The notes: generated by a model not told the origin, from the letters alone. DNA of 9,241 bases from Desulfamplus sp. (GCA_015231395.1 JADGBP010000068.1:1-9241), one strand, 5' to 3'; shown: positions 1-7,304, counted from the stretch's first letter. Translations and numbers: made by a program.

Positions 1-603
1 TTCATGAAGTTGTTTTGATATCCAGTATGCCGCTTCCATAAGATTTTTAGCTATAAAATCAGGCTGAGAGAGTTTGCTGCCACCATGAATTTTCATAAGA
101 TCAGCCTCTGTCTTTTCCCCGTTTCCTGTCCTGACAAGCACTGAATAACCGCAGCCAGCATTGTTTGCACATTCATCCTTGATACTGTCTCCAACCATAC
201 ATGAACGGGCAGGGTCGATCCCATATTTTTGAATTGCCTTTAAAATCAGTCCTGGCAATGGTTTGCGGCAGGAGCAACCATCTTCCGGAGTATGCGGACA
301 GAAAAAAATATCTTTTATTTTTCCACCTACTGCTTCAATCCCTTTGTTCATTTTATCAAAAATGCCATCTAAGTCCTGACGGGTGAACAGGTTTCTGCCA
401 ACTCCGGACTGATTTGTAATGACAATAATATCAAAACCTCTTTGAGTCAGAAGAGCAATGGCTTCAGCACTTCCCGGGATAAAATGAAATTCCCCTGCAC
501 ATTTGATGTAATCAGGGGAATCTTCGTTAATAACACCATCTCTATCAAGAAACAGTGTAAAATTTAGAGGTTTTACCATAAAAGAATATGTTCTGATTTT
601 CAT
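1..603 (-). CDS. gmhB: GmhB-type D,D-heptose 1,7-bisphosphate phosphatase (3' end cut by window)
   Basis: This is a HAD-superfamily phosphatase. GmhB removes the C7 phosphate of D-glycero-D-manno-heptose 1,7-bisphosphate in the cytoplasm, on the way to ADP-heptose for the LPS inner core. The frame is open for 201 codons and leaves the window without a stop. Visible motifs: FLDRDG with the DxD nucleophile pair D20/D22, ITNQSG at 62-67 (motif II), RKP with K114 (motif III), and VGDS with D139 (motif IV). A zinc loop of the CPHxPExGCxC type gives ligands C102, H104, C110 and C112. The family is usually about 180-190 aa, so little is missing. The start is uncertain. ATG 603 lies five bases from a perfect hairpin and has no Shine-Dalgarno. 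The in-frame ATG at 577-579 (MVKPLNF) places FLDRDG at residue 10, closer to the family norm. The HisB-N histidinol phosphatase shares these motifs and is the main alternative. Confidence 0.85.
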   Translation of the reverse strand, partial: MKIRTYSFMVKPLNFTLFLDRDGVINEDSPDYIKCAGEFHFIPGSAEAIALLTQRGFDIIVITNQSGVGRNLFTRQDLDGIFDKMNKGIEAVGGKIKDIFFCPHTPEDGCSCRKPLPGLILKAIQKYGIDPARSCMVGDSIKDECANNAGCGYSVLVRTGNGEKTEADLMKIHGGSKLSQPDFIAKNLMEAAYWISKQLHE

Positions 604-608
604 TATTT

Positions 609-632
609 GGAGTGGCTGAATCCAGCCACTCC
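609..632. repeat. Perfect 10-bp inverted repeat (hairpin) before gmhB
   Basis: GGAGTGGCTG (609-618) and CAGCCACTCC (623-632) are exact reverse complements around a 4-base loop. The element lies between rlpA and gmhB, both read on the minus strand, and ends five bases before the upstream gmhB ATG. No T-run follows on the minus strand, so it is not a classical intrinsic terminator in the direction of the genes. It could be a processing or attenuation hairpin, or hide the translation start region. Confidence 0.8.
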
Positions 633-643
633 CGTTTAGTTTA

Positions 644-681
644 ATTATGTCGATGAAAATTTATTATGTCGATGAAAATTT
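644..681. repeat. 19-bp perfect tandem duplication between rlpA and gmhB
   Basis: The 19-bp unit starting attatgtcgatg occurs twice head-to-tail (644-662 and 663-681) with no mismatch. It lies 14 bases beyond the rlpA stop. No function is evident. It looks like a recent local duplication of the kind seen at three other places in this window. Confidence 0.95.
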
Positions 682-694
682 TCTCATAAAACCG

Positions 695-1543
695 TTACTC
701 TGCCACTACAAACGACTCCTTCAAATCTGTTTTGGAAAGTTCTTTCTTAAGTTTGTCTGAAGCATTAAACTGCTCCGCAACATCAAGATCCTTGAATCTT
801 CCCACTCTTACACGGTAAAATTTGCCCCGTGCATCTGTGTATTCGTTGATGTGTGAATTGATAAATTTTCTGCCAAGCTCAACCTTTAGTTTTTGTGCGT
901 TCTTTCTAACAGTAAAAGCTCCGACTTGAACAGTGAAGTTGCCTTTGAAGTAATCAACCGGCCTATAAATCACTTTGCCAGACTCTCCTGAACCAGATGC
1001 CTCTCCAAGAGCGACAATTTTAACAGGAGCTGTGCCAGGCTTTGCGACTCCGAGCAGTTGAGCCGCTTTATATGAGAGATCAATTATCCGTCCAGTAATA
1101 AAAGGTCCTCTGTCGTTTATGCGGACATCCAGGGTTTTATCGTTTTCAAGATTATAGACCCTGACCCATGTTCCAAGCGGAAGGGTCTTATGGGCAGCCG
1201 AAACCCCATACATATTATATGTCTCGCCGTTAGCAGTCTTTCTTCCATGAAACTGCTCTCCGTACCATGAGGCAATTCCCTTCTGGGAAAATCCTCTTGC
1301 ACTGGCAAGAGGATGGTAATATTTCCCCTTGATTTTGTAGGGTTTGGTGTGGGCAGGTCTCCTTAATGAGGATGAATCAGAAGGAGAGACGGAATCAGAT
1401 GAGGAGGGAGATGACCGAGAATATGTTCCGTCCTCAGGTTCAGGTAGCGTAGTTGCACTGCAACCGGTAATAGCAAGCAGTACAAGTGTGATCATTATAT
1501 ATTTTGATTGTGCCAGTATTGGAAATCTAAATTTTATCCTCAT
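695..1543 (-). CDS. rlpA: RlpA-like septal ring lipoprotein with DPBB and SPOR domains
   Basis: This 282-aa protein is probably an outer-membrane-anchored periplasmic lipoprotein. RlpA proteins bind denuded septal glycan through SPOR, and some cleave it as lytic transglycosylases during daughter-cell separation. An N-terminal signal sequence ends in a lipobox (ITGC) with lipidated Cys at residue 28. A Ser/Pro-rich linker follows (about 35-62). The double-psi beta-barrel spans about 88-178, with SWYG, FHGRxTANGE (E107), AAHKTLP (H118) and RINDRGPF (D144), the conserved polar residues expected of an active enzyme. SPOR covers about 201-280 (FTVQVGAF and YRVRVGRF). The ATG overlaps the lon stop as TGATG, so translation is probably coupled to lon. 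A shorter start at Met17 would also give a valid lipoprotein signal. A lon-rlpA pairing fits cotranscription rather than a shared pathway. Confidence 0.93.
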   Translation of the reverse strand: MRIKFRFPILAQSKYIMITLVLLAITGCSATTLPEPEDGTYSRSSPSSSDSVSPSDSSSLRRPAHTKPYKIKGKYYHPLASARGFSQKGIASWYGEQFHGRKTANGETYNMYGVSAAHKTLPLGTWVRVYNLENDKTLDVRINDRGPFITGRIIDLSYKAAQLLGVAKPGTAPVKIVALGEASGSGESGKVIYRPVDYFKGNFTVQVGAFTVRKNAQKLKVELGRKFINSHINEYTDARGKFYRVRVGRFKDLDVAEQFNASDKLKKELSKTDLKESFVVAE

Positions 1544-3909
1544 CAGTTTTCCACTTTCAGATTAATGGCACTGCCGAGTACCGCATCCATCTTGTCCGCA
1601 AAAATAAATTCAATATTATCTTTGACATTATCAGGAATCTCTTCCATATCCTTTTCATTCCATTTGGGAAGTATGATATGTTTAATGCCAGCCCTGCTTG
1701 CGGCAATCACCTTTTCCTTTATTCCTCCAACAGGCAGCACATCACCCCGAAGAGTTATTTCTCCTGTCATGGCAAGCCTTTGTTTAACCGCTTTTCCAGT
1801 TACAAGAGACGCAAGGGCAGTTAGCATGGTTACTCCTGCGGATGGCCCATCTTTTGGAATGGCACCTGCAGGCACGTGAATATGAATTTCATGATCAGCA
1901 AAAAAACCGGGTTCAATATTAAATCTGTCGGCATGGGCAACAAGATAGCTCATGGCAGTTCTTGCAGACTCCTTCATGACATCACCAAGCTGACCCGTCA
2001 GAATCAACCCCTTTGAACCTTTCATTGCAGCAGCCTCTACAAACAGGATATCTCCTCCCACCGGCGTCCACGCAAGTCCCACAACAACACCCGGAACAGA
2101 TATGTTGGCTCCGTTTTCAGGTCTATTGCGGATGGGACCGAGGTAATCATGAAGATCATTCTTGCCAATGGAAACCTTGTCTGTCTCCTCTTCTGCAATT
2201 TTACTTGCAACTCCACGGCATATGGAGCCAATTTCACGCTCAAGATTTCTTAAGCCGGATTCTCGTGTATAACCTGAAATGATATCCTTTATGGCGGTCA
2301 GGGAAAATTTAATCTGGTCTGTTTTAAGACCATTTGCCTCTCGTTGTCTTGGAATGAGATATTTGGTCGCTATCTTTAGTTTTTCATCTTCGGTATATCC
2401 TGAAAGCTCAAGCACCTCCATTCTGTCTCGCAAAGGTGCGGGAATGGTGTGGAGCACATTAGCTGTGGTAAGAAATATAACATCAGTAAGATCAAAGGGC
2501 ACATCTAAATAGTGGTCAGTAAAAGAGTAGTTCTGTTCAGGATCAAGAACCTCAAGCAGTGCCGAAGATGGATCTCCGTGATATGAAGAACTGACCTTGT
2601 CAATCTCATCCAGCATAAACACAGGATTGTTCTGCCCAGCCCTTCTTATCTCCTGAATTATTCTGCCTGGAAGTGCACCAACATATGTTCTTCTGTGACC
2701 CCTGATTTCTGCTTCATCCCTGATTCCTCCAAGTGCGATTCGCACAAATTTTCTGCCAAGAGCTCGAGCAATTGATTTTCCAAGCGATGTTTTACCTGTA
2801 CCCGGAGGCCCTGAAAAGCATAGAATAGGCCCTTTTGAATCATTTTTAAGTTTACGGACAGCAAGATATTCCAGTACCCGTTTTTTCGGTTTTTCAAGAC
2901 CGTAATGGTCTTGGTCAAGAACTCTTCTTGCAGCTTTGATATCAAGTTTGTCCTTGGATTTCTTGTTCCATGGCAACGATGTAAGCCAATCAAGATAAGT
3001 GGAAGCAACAACATATTCTGAGGAAGAGGGGTGCATTCTGGAGAGTCGTTTAACTTCTCTTTCCGCCTCTTTAGCCGCAGCTTCAGGAAGTCCTTCTGAC
3101 AGAATTTTTTTCCGGTACTCTTCGATTTCAACGCTTTCATCATCTGTCTCTCCAAGCTCTTCCTTGATGGCTTTGAGCTGCTGACGCAGATAATATTCAC
3201 GCTGACGTTTATCCATATCTTCCTTGACCTGACTTTGGATCTTTGAGCCCATCTCAAGTATTTCCAGTTGGTCATTCACAAGGCGGGTCACTTTTCTGAG
3301 TCTCTGCTTAACATCAATCATTTCAATGACTGCCTGCTTTTCTGCAACTGGTGCATTTATGGTAGAGGCAACCATGTCTGACAGAATATCGGGTTCCTGT
3401 ATGGATCTGACCATTGCACCGATTTCAGTCGGAAGACCGGGGGAAAGATTCACAATTTTTTCGTACTGATCCATAATATTGGACATCAGAGCAAGAGTTT
3501 CTTTGTCATTAGTCAAGATGTTGGTATTTTCGAGCACCTCGATGCGGGCTTGAATATAGGGTTTGCCATCTATGTACTCTTTGACCTTGAATCGGCTCAA
3601 GCCTTGAATCAGAAGCTGTGCTTTGTTCTCTTCCATCTTTGCCATTTTGAGAATAATCGCGACAGTACCGACGGTGTGAAGTTCTCCTTGTGAGTGTTTT
3701 GAGCTAATATCAGAACGTTTTGACAAAAGAAGCCCCAGTATTCTGTTGCCTGCCATTGCTTCGTCAATCAGTTCAATAGCTTCTTTCTGCATTATCACGA
3801 GAGGAAGTACCATTTTGGGAAAAAGATTGGTGTCAACAATGGGAAGTACAGGAAGAATATCTGGTATATGATCTGGGCTGAAATTTATTGAGGTCTGATT
3901 ATCATTCAT
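1543..3909 (-). CDS. lon: ATP-dependent protease Lon (S16, LonA type)
   Basis: Lon is a cytosolic hexameric AAA+ serine protease that degrades misfolded and short-lived regulatory proteins. The 788 aa match the usual bacterial LonA length (E. coli 784). Domains in order: N-terminal LON substrate-recognition domain (about 18-215), coiled linker (about 220-310), AAA+ module (about 330-590), S16 protease domain (about 600-785). Seen directly: Walker A GPPGTGKT 367-374, Walker B FMLDEID 431-437, sensor-1 N484, arginine-finger region LRDR 493-496, and a sensor-2 motif SGLRNLER around R554. The catalytic dyad is S690 (KDGPSAG) with K733 (GGIKEK), with the same 43-residue spacing as in E. coli. The ATG has an AGGA seven bases upstream (3917-3920). 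The gene lies downstream of hsp20 across a repeat array and one base overlaps rlpA. No damage is seen. Confidence 0.99.
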   Translation of the reverse strand: MNDNQTSINFSPDHIPDILPVLPIVDTNLFPKMVLPLVIMQKEAIELIDEAMAGNRILGLLLSKRSDISSKHSQGELHTVGTVAIILKMAKMEENKAQLLIQGLSRFKVKEYIDGKPYIQARIEVLENTNILTNDKETLALMSNIMDQYEKIVNLSPGLPTEIGAMVRSIQEPDILSDMVASTINAPVAEKQAVIEMIDVKQRLRKVTRLVNDQLEILEMGSKIQSQVKEDMDKRQREYYLRQQLKAIKEELGETDDESVEIEEYRKKILSEGLPEAAAKEAEREVKRLSRMHPSSSEYVVASTYLDWLTSLPWNKKSKDKLDIKAARRVLDQDHYGLEKPKKRVLEYLAVRKLKNDSKGPILCFSGPPGTGKTSLGKSIARALGRKFVRIALGGIRDEAEIRGHRRTYVGALPGRIIQEIRRAGQNNPVFMLDEIDKVSSSYHGDPSSALLEVLDPEQNYSFTDHYLDVPFDLTDVIFLTTANVLHTIPAPLRDRMEVLELSGYTEDEKLKIATKYLIPRQREANGLKTDQIKFSLTAIKDIISGYTRESGLRNLEREIGSICRGVASKIAEEETDKVSIGKNDLHDYLGPIRNRPENGANISVPGVVVGLAWTPVGGDILFVEAAAMKGSKGLILTGQLGDVMKESARTAMSYLVAHADRFNIEPGFFADHEIHIHVPAGAIPKDGPSAGVTMLTALASLVTGKAVKQRLAMTGEITLRGDVLPVGGIKEKVIAASRAGIKHIILPKWNEKDMEEIPDNVKDNIEFIFADKMDAVLGSAINLKVEN

Positions 3910-3933
3910 GCAAAATTCCTATATATGAAAAAT

Positions 3934-4070
3934 TTCTGTGTATGCAAAGTTTCTGTGTATAAAAAGTTCTTTAATATAAAAAACTTCTATGTGTATGCAA
4001 AAGCTCTTTAATATAAAAAACTTCTGTGTATGCAAAAGCTCTTTAATATAAAAAACTTCTGTGTATGCAA
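3934..4070. repeat. 35-bp tandem repeat array between hsp20 and lon
   Basis: Two identical 35-bp units (3991-4025, 4026-4060) begin GTGTATGCAAAAGCTC. They are followed by a 10-base partial third copy (4061-4070) and preceded by a diverged copy (3955-3988) and a further degraded fragment near 3934-3954. Each of the three main units contains an imperfect dyad, AAG-Y-T-C-TTTA / TAAAAAACTT, around a 3-base centre. As minus-strand RNA each dyad forms a full 10-bp stem with one or two G-U pairs. The array fills most of the 177-bp gap between the hsp20 stop and the lon start, so it lies in the lon 5' leader or the hsp20-lon intergenic RNA. Confidence 0.93.
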
Positions 4071-4086
4071 TATTGCTGCATATAAA

Positions 4087-4524
4087 TCAAGACAGCTCTA
4101 TTTTTTGAGGTTTTTGTAACGGGATTTTGGCAAGGTTTAATTCAAGAAAACCATTTGAAAAAGATGCAACAACCTTGTCAGGATCTATTAATGTGGGAAG
4201 ATAGAGAATCCGTTCAAATTTTCCGAACTGTATTTCAGCAAGCCGGTAAGTTGCGGGTCCCGGGGGAGGAGTGCGGGATCTGTTACCCGAGATTTTTATA
4301 GCTTTGTTGGTAACTTCAATGGATATGTCTTCTTTTTCAACACCCGCAATTTCAGCCTGAATGATAATATGCGTTCTGGTTTCGAAAATATCCATCTGAG
4401 GTTTCCAGAGTCTTTTGGCAAGGCAAAACATGGGGTTGATGGAGTGAAACATATCATTATCCTGTTTCACTCCCTTTGAAGATCTTTCAAGGTCTTCACC
4501 AAAATGAATTTCGATATAGTCCAT
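4087..4524 (-). CDS. Hsp20 / alpha-crystallin family small heat-shock protein
   Basis: A 145-aa small heat-shock protein, an ATP-independent holdase that binds unfolding proteins in the cytoplasm. The alpha-crystallin domain occupies roughly the C-terminal 100 residues. It opens with WKPQMDIFETRTHIIIQAEIAGVE, a typical P-x-x-D-I-x-E start, and closes with SFSNGFLELNLAK, matching the family's A-x-x-x-N-G-x-L signature with Ala replaced by Ser-Phe context. The tail IPLQKPQKIELS resembles the short C-terminal I-x-I/V-type extension region but lacks a clean I-x-I motif. I chose ATG 4522-4524 because AGGAG sits eight bases upstream. The in-frame ATG at 4557 would add 11 residues but has no ribosome site. 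It is divergent from rubrerythrin and upstream of lon on the same strand, a sensible heat-stress pairing. Confidence 0.93.
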   Translation of the reverse strand: MDYIEIHFGEDLERSSKGVKQDNDMFHSINPMFCLAKRLWKPQMDIFETRTHIIIQAEIAGVEKEDISIEVTNKAIKISGNRSRTPPPGPATYRLAEIQFGKFERILYLPTLIDPDKVVASFSNGFLELNLAKIPLQKPQKIELS

Positions 4525-4532
4525 ATGAAACA

Positions 4533-4537
4533 CTCCT
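4533..4537 (-). promoter_or_regulatory. Shine-Dalgarno AGGAG deciding the hsp20 start
   Basis: AGGAG on the minus strand lies eight bases before ATG 4522-4524. No comparable site precedes the upstream in-frame ATG at 4557. Confidence 0.85.
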
Positions 4538-4578
4538 GAATCTGTATGATGACACATATTAATGATAACGCATAATGG

Positions 4579-4628
4579 TTAATTTAAACTACATCGTCTT
4601 AATTTAAACTACATCGTCTTAATTTAAA
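4579..4628. repeat. 20-bp tandem repeat, 2.5 copies, between divergent hsp20 and rbr
   Basis: A 20-bp period beginning ttaatttaaactacatcg is repeated perfectly for 50 bases: two full copies and a 10-base partial copy. Each unit contains the palindromic core TTTAAA. The spacing is close to two helical turns, so repeated protein sites would face the same side of the DNA. The array sits about 55 bp upstream of the hsp20 start codon. Confidence 0.95.
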
Positions 4629-4834
4629 TGTTCCTATCACAAAAAATCCTTGTTGTAAAAATTCTTTATTTACTGCTTTTAACAATAACATCAGGTTTTT
4701 CTCTTGTAAAGTATCAATCCGTGAAGCATTGTAAATCTGTTTGTATTCAACTTAAGTTTATGATTAAATGCATTTCGGTGGTTAAAAAATATTATACTCT
4801 TAACAGTCATAAAGATTGTGCAACAAATCATCAA

Positions 4835-4840
4835 AAGGAG
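4835..4840 (+). promoter_or_regulatory. Shine-Dalgarno AAGGAG deciding the rubrerythrin start
   Basis: AAGGAG lies six bases before ATG 4847. It supports the family-typical start MSKTIENL over the longer in-frame opening at 4628. Confidence 0.93.
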
Positions 4841-4846
4841 AAACAT

Positions 4847-5368
4847 ATGAGCAAAACGATTGAGAATCTTAAAGCTGCATTTTCCGGTGAATCCCAGGCA
4901 AGAAACAAATACACTTTTTTTGCAGAAATTGCCCGTCAAGAAGGCTATCACTATATTGCAAAAGTATTTGAAGAGAGTGCTGAAAATGAAAAACGCCATG
5001 CCAATGACCACTTTAAACTTTTAGGGGGTATTGGTGATACCATTGCTAATCTCAAAGAAGCCATTGCTGGAGAACACTATGAAACAGTAACCATGTATCC
5101 TGATTTTGCAAAAGAAGCTGAAGAAGAGGGAAACAAAGAGGCGGCAAATCTTTTCAAACAGATTGCCAAAATTGAGGCACATCATCGGGATAGATATCAA
5201 AGATGCCTTGATATGGTGGCTGAAGGAACTGTGTTCAAGCGTGAAAAGCCCATCAAATGGAAGTGTAGTTTGTGCGGATACACCCATGAAGGGAACGAAC
5301 CTCCACAGAAATGCCCTGCCTGCAAGCATCCAAAAGAGTATTATGAACCTGCGGACATGGATATTTGA
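4847..5368 (+). CDS. rbr: Rubrerythrin (diiron peroxidase with C-terminal rubredoxin domain)
   Basis: Rubrerythrin is a cytoplasmic NADH-peroxidase of anaerobes. It reduces hydrogen peroxide at a diiron site using electrons passed through its own rubredoxin-like iron. The 173 aa fall in the 170-195 range of classical rubrerythrins. The four-helix diiron domain (about 1-130) shows the full ligand set: E15, E48 with H51 (ExxH), E76 and E79 (ExxE), E110 with H113 (ExxH). The C-terminal rubredoxin domain has C140xxC143 and C156xxC159, so one Fe(Cys)4 site is intact. The gene is divergent from hsp20 and is followed 93 bp later by the SWIM gene on the same strand. A weak AT-rich hairpin lies between them, so partial read-through is possible. 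No truncation or missing ligand is seen. Confidence 0.97.
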   Translation: MSKTIENLKAAFSGESQARNKYTFFAEIARQEGYHYIAKVFEESAENEKRHANDHFKLLGGIGDTIANLKEAIAGEHYETVTMYPDFAKEAEEEGNKEAANLFKQIAKIEAHHRDRYQRCLDMVAEGTVFKREKPIKWKCSLCGYTHEGNEPPQKCPACKHPKEYYEPADMDI

Positions 5369-5377
5369 TTTTTACCG

Positions 5378-5399
5378 TGAAAACACTTTTTTGTTTTCA
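5378..5399 (+). terminator. Weak AT-rich hairpin after rubrerythrin
   Basis: TGAAAACA (5378-5385) and TGTTTTCA (5392-5399) form a perfect 8-bp stem around a 6-base loop, ten bases past the rubrerythrin stop. There is no T-run after it and the stem is AT-rich, so any termination would be weak. Confidence 0.35.
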
Positions 5400-5449
5400 G
5401 GCAATGATCGTTGGGTTGAAATTCCTATATGGAAATCATGCACAATTAT

Positions 5450-5455
5450 GGGGGA
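5450..5455 (+). promoter_or_regulatory. Shine-Dalgarno GGGGGA deciding the SWIM-protein start
   Basis: A G-rich ribosome site lies six bases before ATG 5462. The alternative in-frame ATG at 5429 has none, so the shorter protein is preferred. Confidence 0.75.
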
Positions 5456-5461
5456 AAGAAT

Positions 5462-7222
5462 ATGGAGATTAATGGGTTAAACGAGTCACTCATCAAGCGT
5501 TATTCAGATATCTCAGCCTATAAAAAAGGGGAGAAGTATTTCAAAAAAGGGAATATACTCTCCATGGATCTGCATGGCCATACCCTTTGTGCCATGATTC
5601 AGGGAGACAACAGAATTGCCTCTGAAACCACTGTAATGTTTGACAGCGGAGGTATTGTAGAGGTTGGCTGCAGCACCTGTGAAGGGGCAAACTGGTGTGA
5701 ACATTTGGTTACAAGCCTTCTTGGAGTGCTGCATCAGCCTGATATTATAAAGAGTCATTTGAGTCTTAAAGAGCTTCTGCATAAAAAAAAATCGGATGAT
5801 TTAAAGGATTTGATTCTTAAAATAGCTGAAAATAATTCAGACATGGAACATCTTTTTCTGAAATATTTGCTTGAGACAGACTCGATTAAGCTTGAAAACA
5901 TAACTTGCAGAGAAAGCGAAGTAATAGCCGATCCCGTTCCCTTTGCTCGGAAGACAAGCTATATTATCAAAAAATATGAGGGTAGATCTGAGACAGAAGA
6001 TGCAATTGCCGAGCTTTCTGAACTTGTAGATGAAGCCCTTGAGTTTGTAGCTAATTGTGATGGGAAAAGTGCCCTTTCCATAATGGAGTCCATAATAAAC
6101 AGCTATGTTAAGCAGTGGATGGATCTGGACGGATCAATGGGAGATTCAGCTCTGTTTTTTGAAGATCTTGATATGGCTCTGGCAAAATCAATTTTGATAA
6201 GTGATCTGACAAGGGACGAAAGCCGAAAATATCTTAAAAAGATAGAGCAGTGGCAGCAAAAATTAGATAATAATGGTATTGAAAGTGCGTTTGTACTTAG
6301 TATAGCCTCACTTATTCAGGGGTGGGATGAGCCTGTTTTGAAACGAGTTCTGGCAGGAGAAAAGGTTAGTCTTCCCATCAGAGGAAAAAATGTCCCGGAA
6401 TATGCATCTCTGTTGACAGCAATTCGCCTTGAAATACTTGATATTCAGAAAAGATATCAGGAATACCTTTATCTTGCTCTGCATGAAGGAGCTTTATTTG
6501 ATTATCAGATGATGCTTGTGAAAGTCAATCGTCCCCATGAAGTACTTGAAAATGCTCATAAAATGCTTCAATACAACTATCAGGCACTGACTATTGCAGA
6601 AGAGCTGAGAAAAAAAGGATATCTTAAAGAGGCAATGGAGATTGCACGACATGGACTTGTACTTGAAGGAGCATCTCTTTCCAGGCTGGCATTCTGGCTG
6701 AGTGAAAGATATGAAGCTCTTGGAGATAAAAATAGTGCACTGGAGTGTCTCTTGATTGCCTTTAGGGAGGCACCCTCTCTCAATGATTTTCTGAGAATTC
6801 GTGATCTTGCGGAAAAAGATAAATGGCCAGATATTCGTAATCGACTGCTGGCAGAACTTGGCAGATCAGCATTTAATCTGTCTGATATCATAGATATTTT
6901 TCTCCATGAAGGTCTGATTAACAGAGCAATAAAAATTGTTGATAAAGAGAGTGAGCATTACAAAGAGGTACTCAGGGTTTTAGATGCGGCAATCAAGGAA
7001 AAACCAGAGTGGGTTATCAAGAATGCATGTGCACGGGCAGAAGAGATTTTGGAACAGGCCAATTCAAAGCATTATAATAAAGCCGTGACTTTTCTTAAAA
7101 AAGCACAGATCGCTTACAATGAAACCAAAATGGTGGATTTGTGGAATGATTACAGAAAAGGACTTTTGACAAGACACTCCAAAAAACCTAAATTAACGGC
7201 ATTGCTGGATAAACTGCCATAA
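5462..7222 (+). CDS. SWIM zinc-finger protein with C-terminal helical repeats
   Basis: A 586-aa protein of the bacterial SWIM zinc-finger family. The molecular function is unknown. SWIM domains are proposed to bind DNA or proteins, and relatives often sit near SNF2-type helicases, but none is visible here. The N-terminal 90 residues carry the zinc-finger module: strands leading into V-G-C70-S-T-C73, then C79-E-H81-L. The cysteine spacing is CxxC-x5-CxH rather than the usual CxC-xn-CxH. The rest is almost entirely alpha-helical. From about residue 350 to the end there are TPR- or HEAT-like helical pairs, for example around YNYQALTIAEELRKKGYLKEA and LSERYEALGDKNSALECLL. The C-terminal block (SKHYNKAVTFLKKAQIAY, then a Trp and RKGLLTRHSKKPKL) matches the conserved tail I recall for this family. 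No signal peptide or membrane segment is seen, so it is cytoplasmic. It may be cotranscribed with rubrerythrin. Confidence 0.85.
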   Translation: MEINGLNESLIKRYSDISAYKKGEKYFKKGNILSMDLHGHTLCAMIQGDNRIASETTVMFDSGGIVEVGCSTCEGANWCEHLVTSLLGVLHQPDIIKSHLSLKELLHKKKSDDLKDLILKIAENNSDMEHLFLKYLLETDSIKLENITCRESEVIADPVPFARKTSYIIKKYEGRSETEDAIAELSELVDEALEFVANCDGKSALSIMESIINSYVKQWMDLDGSMGDSALFFEDLDMALAKSILISDLTRDESRKYLKKIEQWQQKLDNNGIESAFVLSIASLIQGWDEPVLKRVLAGEKVSLPIRGKNVPEYASLLTAIRLEILDIQKRYQEYLYLALHEGALFDYQMMLVKVNRPHEVLENAHKMLQYNYQALTIAEELRKKGYLKEAMEIARHGLVLEGASLSRLAFWLSERYEALGDKNSALECLLIAFREAPSLNDFLRIRDLAEKDKWPDIRNRLLAELGRSAFNLSDIIDIFLHEGLINRAIKIVDKESEHYKEVLRVLDAAIKEKPEWVIKNACARAEEILEQANSKHYNKAVTFLKKAQIAYNETKMVDLWNDYRKGLLTRHSKKPKLTALLDKLP

Positions 7223-7244
7223 AAACATTATAAAAAACTATAGG

Positions 7245-7262
7245 GGCGGGTTCACACCCGCC
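7245..7262. repeat. GC-rich palindrome of TAGGGGC type between SWIM gene and ade remnant
   Basis: GGCGGGT (7245-7251) and ACCCGCC (7256-7262) form a perfect 7-bp stem with loop TCAC, preceded by TAGG. It lies 22 bases past the SWIM stop and could help end transcripts from both convergent genes, although no good T-run follows. Its TAGGGGC...GCC form resembles the second palindrome at 8260-8281, so it is more likely a dispersed REP-like element. Confidence 0.75.
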
Positions 7263-7304
7263 GTCTATATCTCTTATCAGGGAGAAAACTTTAAACTGTC
7301 TTTT

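Larger units (their letters stand above)
4525..4846. other. Divergent intergenic region between hsp20 and rubrerythrin
   Basis: This 322-bp AT-rich stretch separates two divergent stress genes and must hold both promoters. It contains a 20-bp tandem repeat at 4579-4628. A TATACT (4793-4798) about 50 bases before the rubrerythrin ATG is a candidate -10 box, but the bases at -35 (TGCATT, 4769-4774) match poorly. The rubrerythrin frame is open upstream to 4628, giving a hydrophobic 73-residue extension without a ribosome site, so I take it as non-coding. I do not see a convincing PerR, Fur, CIRCE or sigma-32 site. Confidence 0.6.

Noticed and set aside
201..386. Plus-strand open frame opposite gmhB
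   Set aside because: It is antisense to the zinc-loop and motif-III region of an intact phosphatase frame.
620..632. B12-box-like GCCACT
   Set aside because: It is one arm of a simple hairpin, is far from cbiR, and has no other riboswitch elements.
2658..3275. Long minus-strand open frame of 205 codons inside lon
   Set aside because: It is a shifted-frame shadow of the intact lon gene, basic and low in recognisable motifs, with no homology that I can see.
3934..4070. CRISPR array
   Set aside because: The 35-bp units abut directly with no unique spacers, so this is a plain tandem repeat.
4747..4775. PerR/Fur-like site upstream of rubrerythrin
   Set aside because: The AT-rich sequence has no inverted repeat close enough to a PerR or Fur box to support a call.
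4628..4846. 73-residue hydrophobic N-terminal extension of rubrerythrin
   Set aside because: The family-typical start at 4847 has an AAGGAG six bases upstream. The extension has no ribosome site, begins inside a tandem repeat, and has unusual AT-driven composition.
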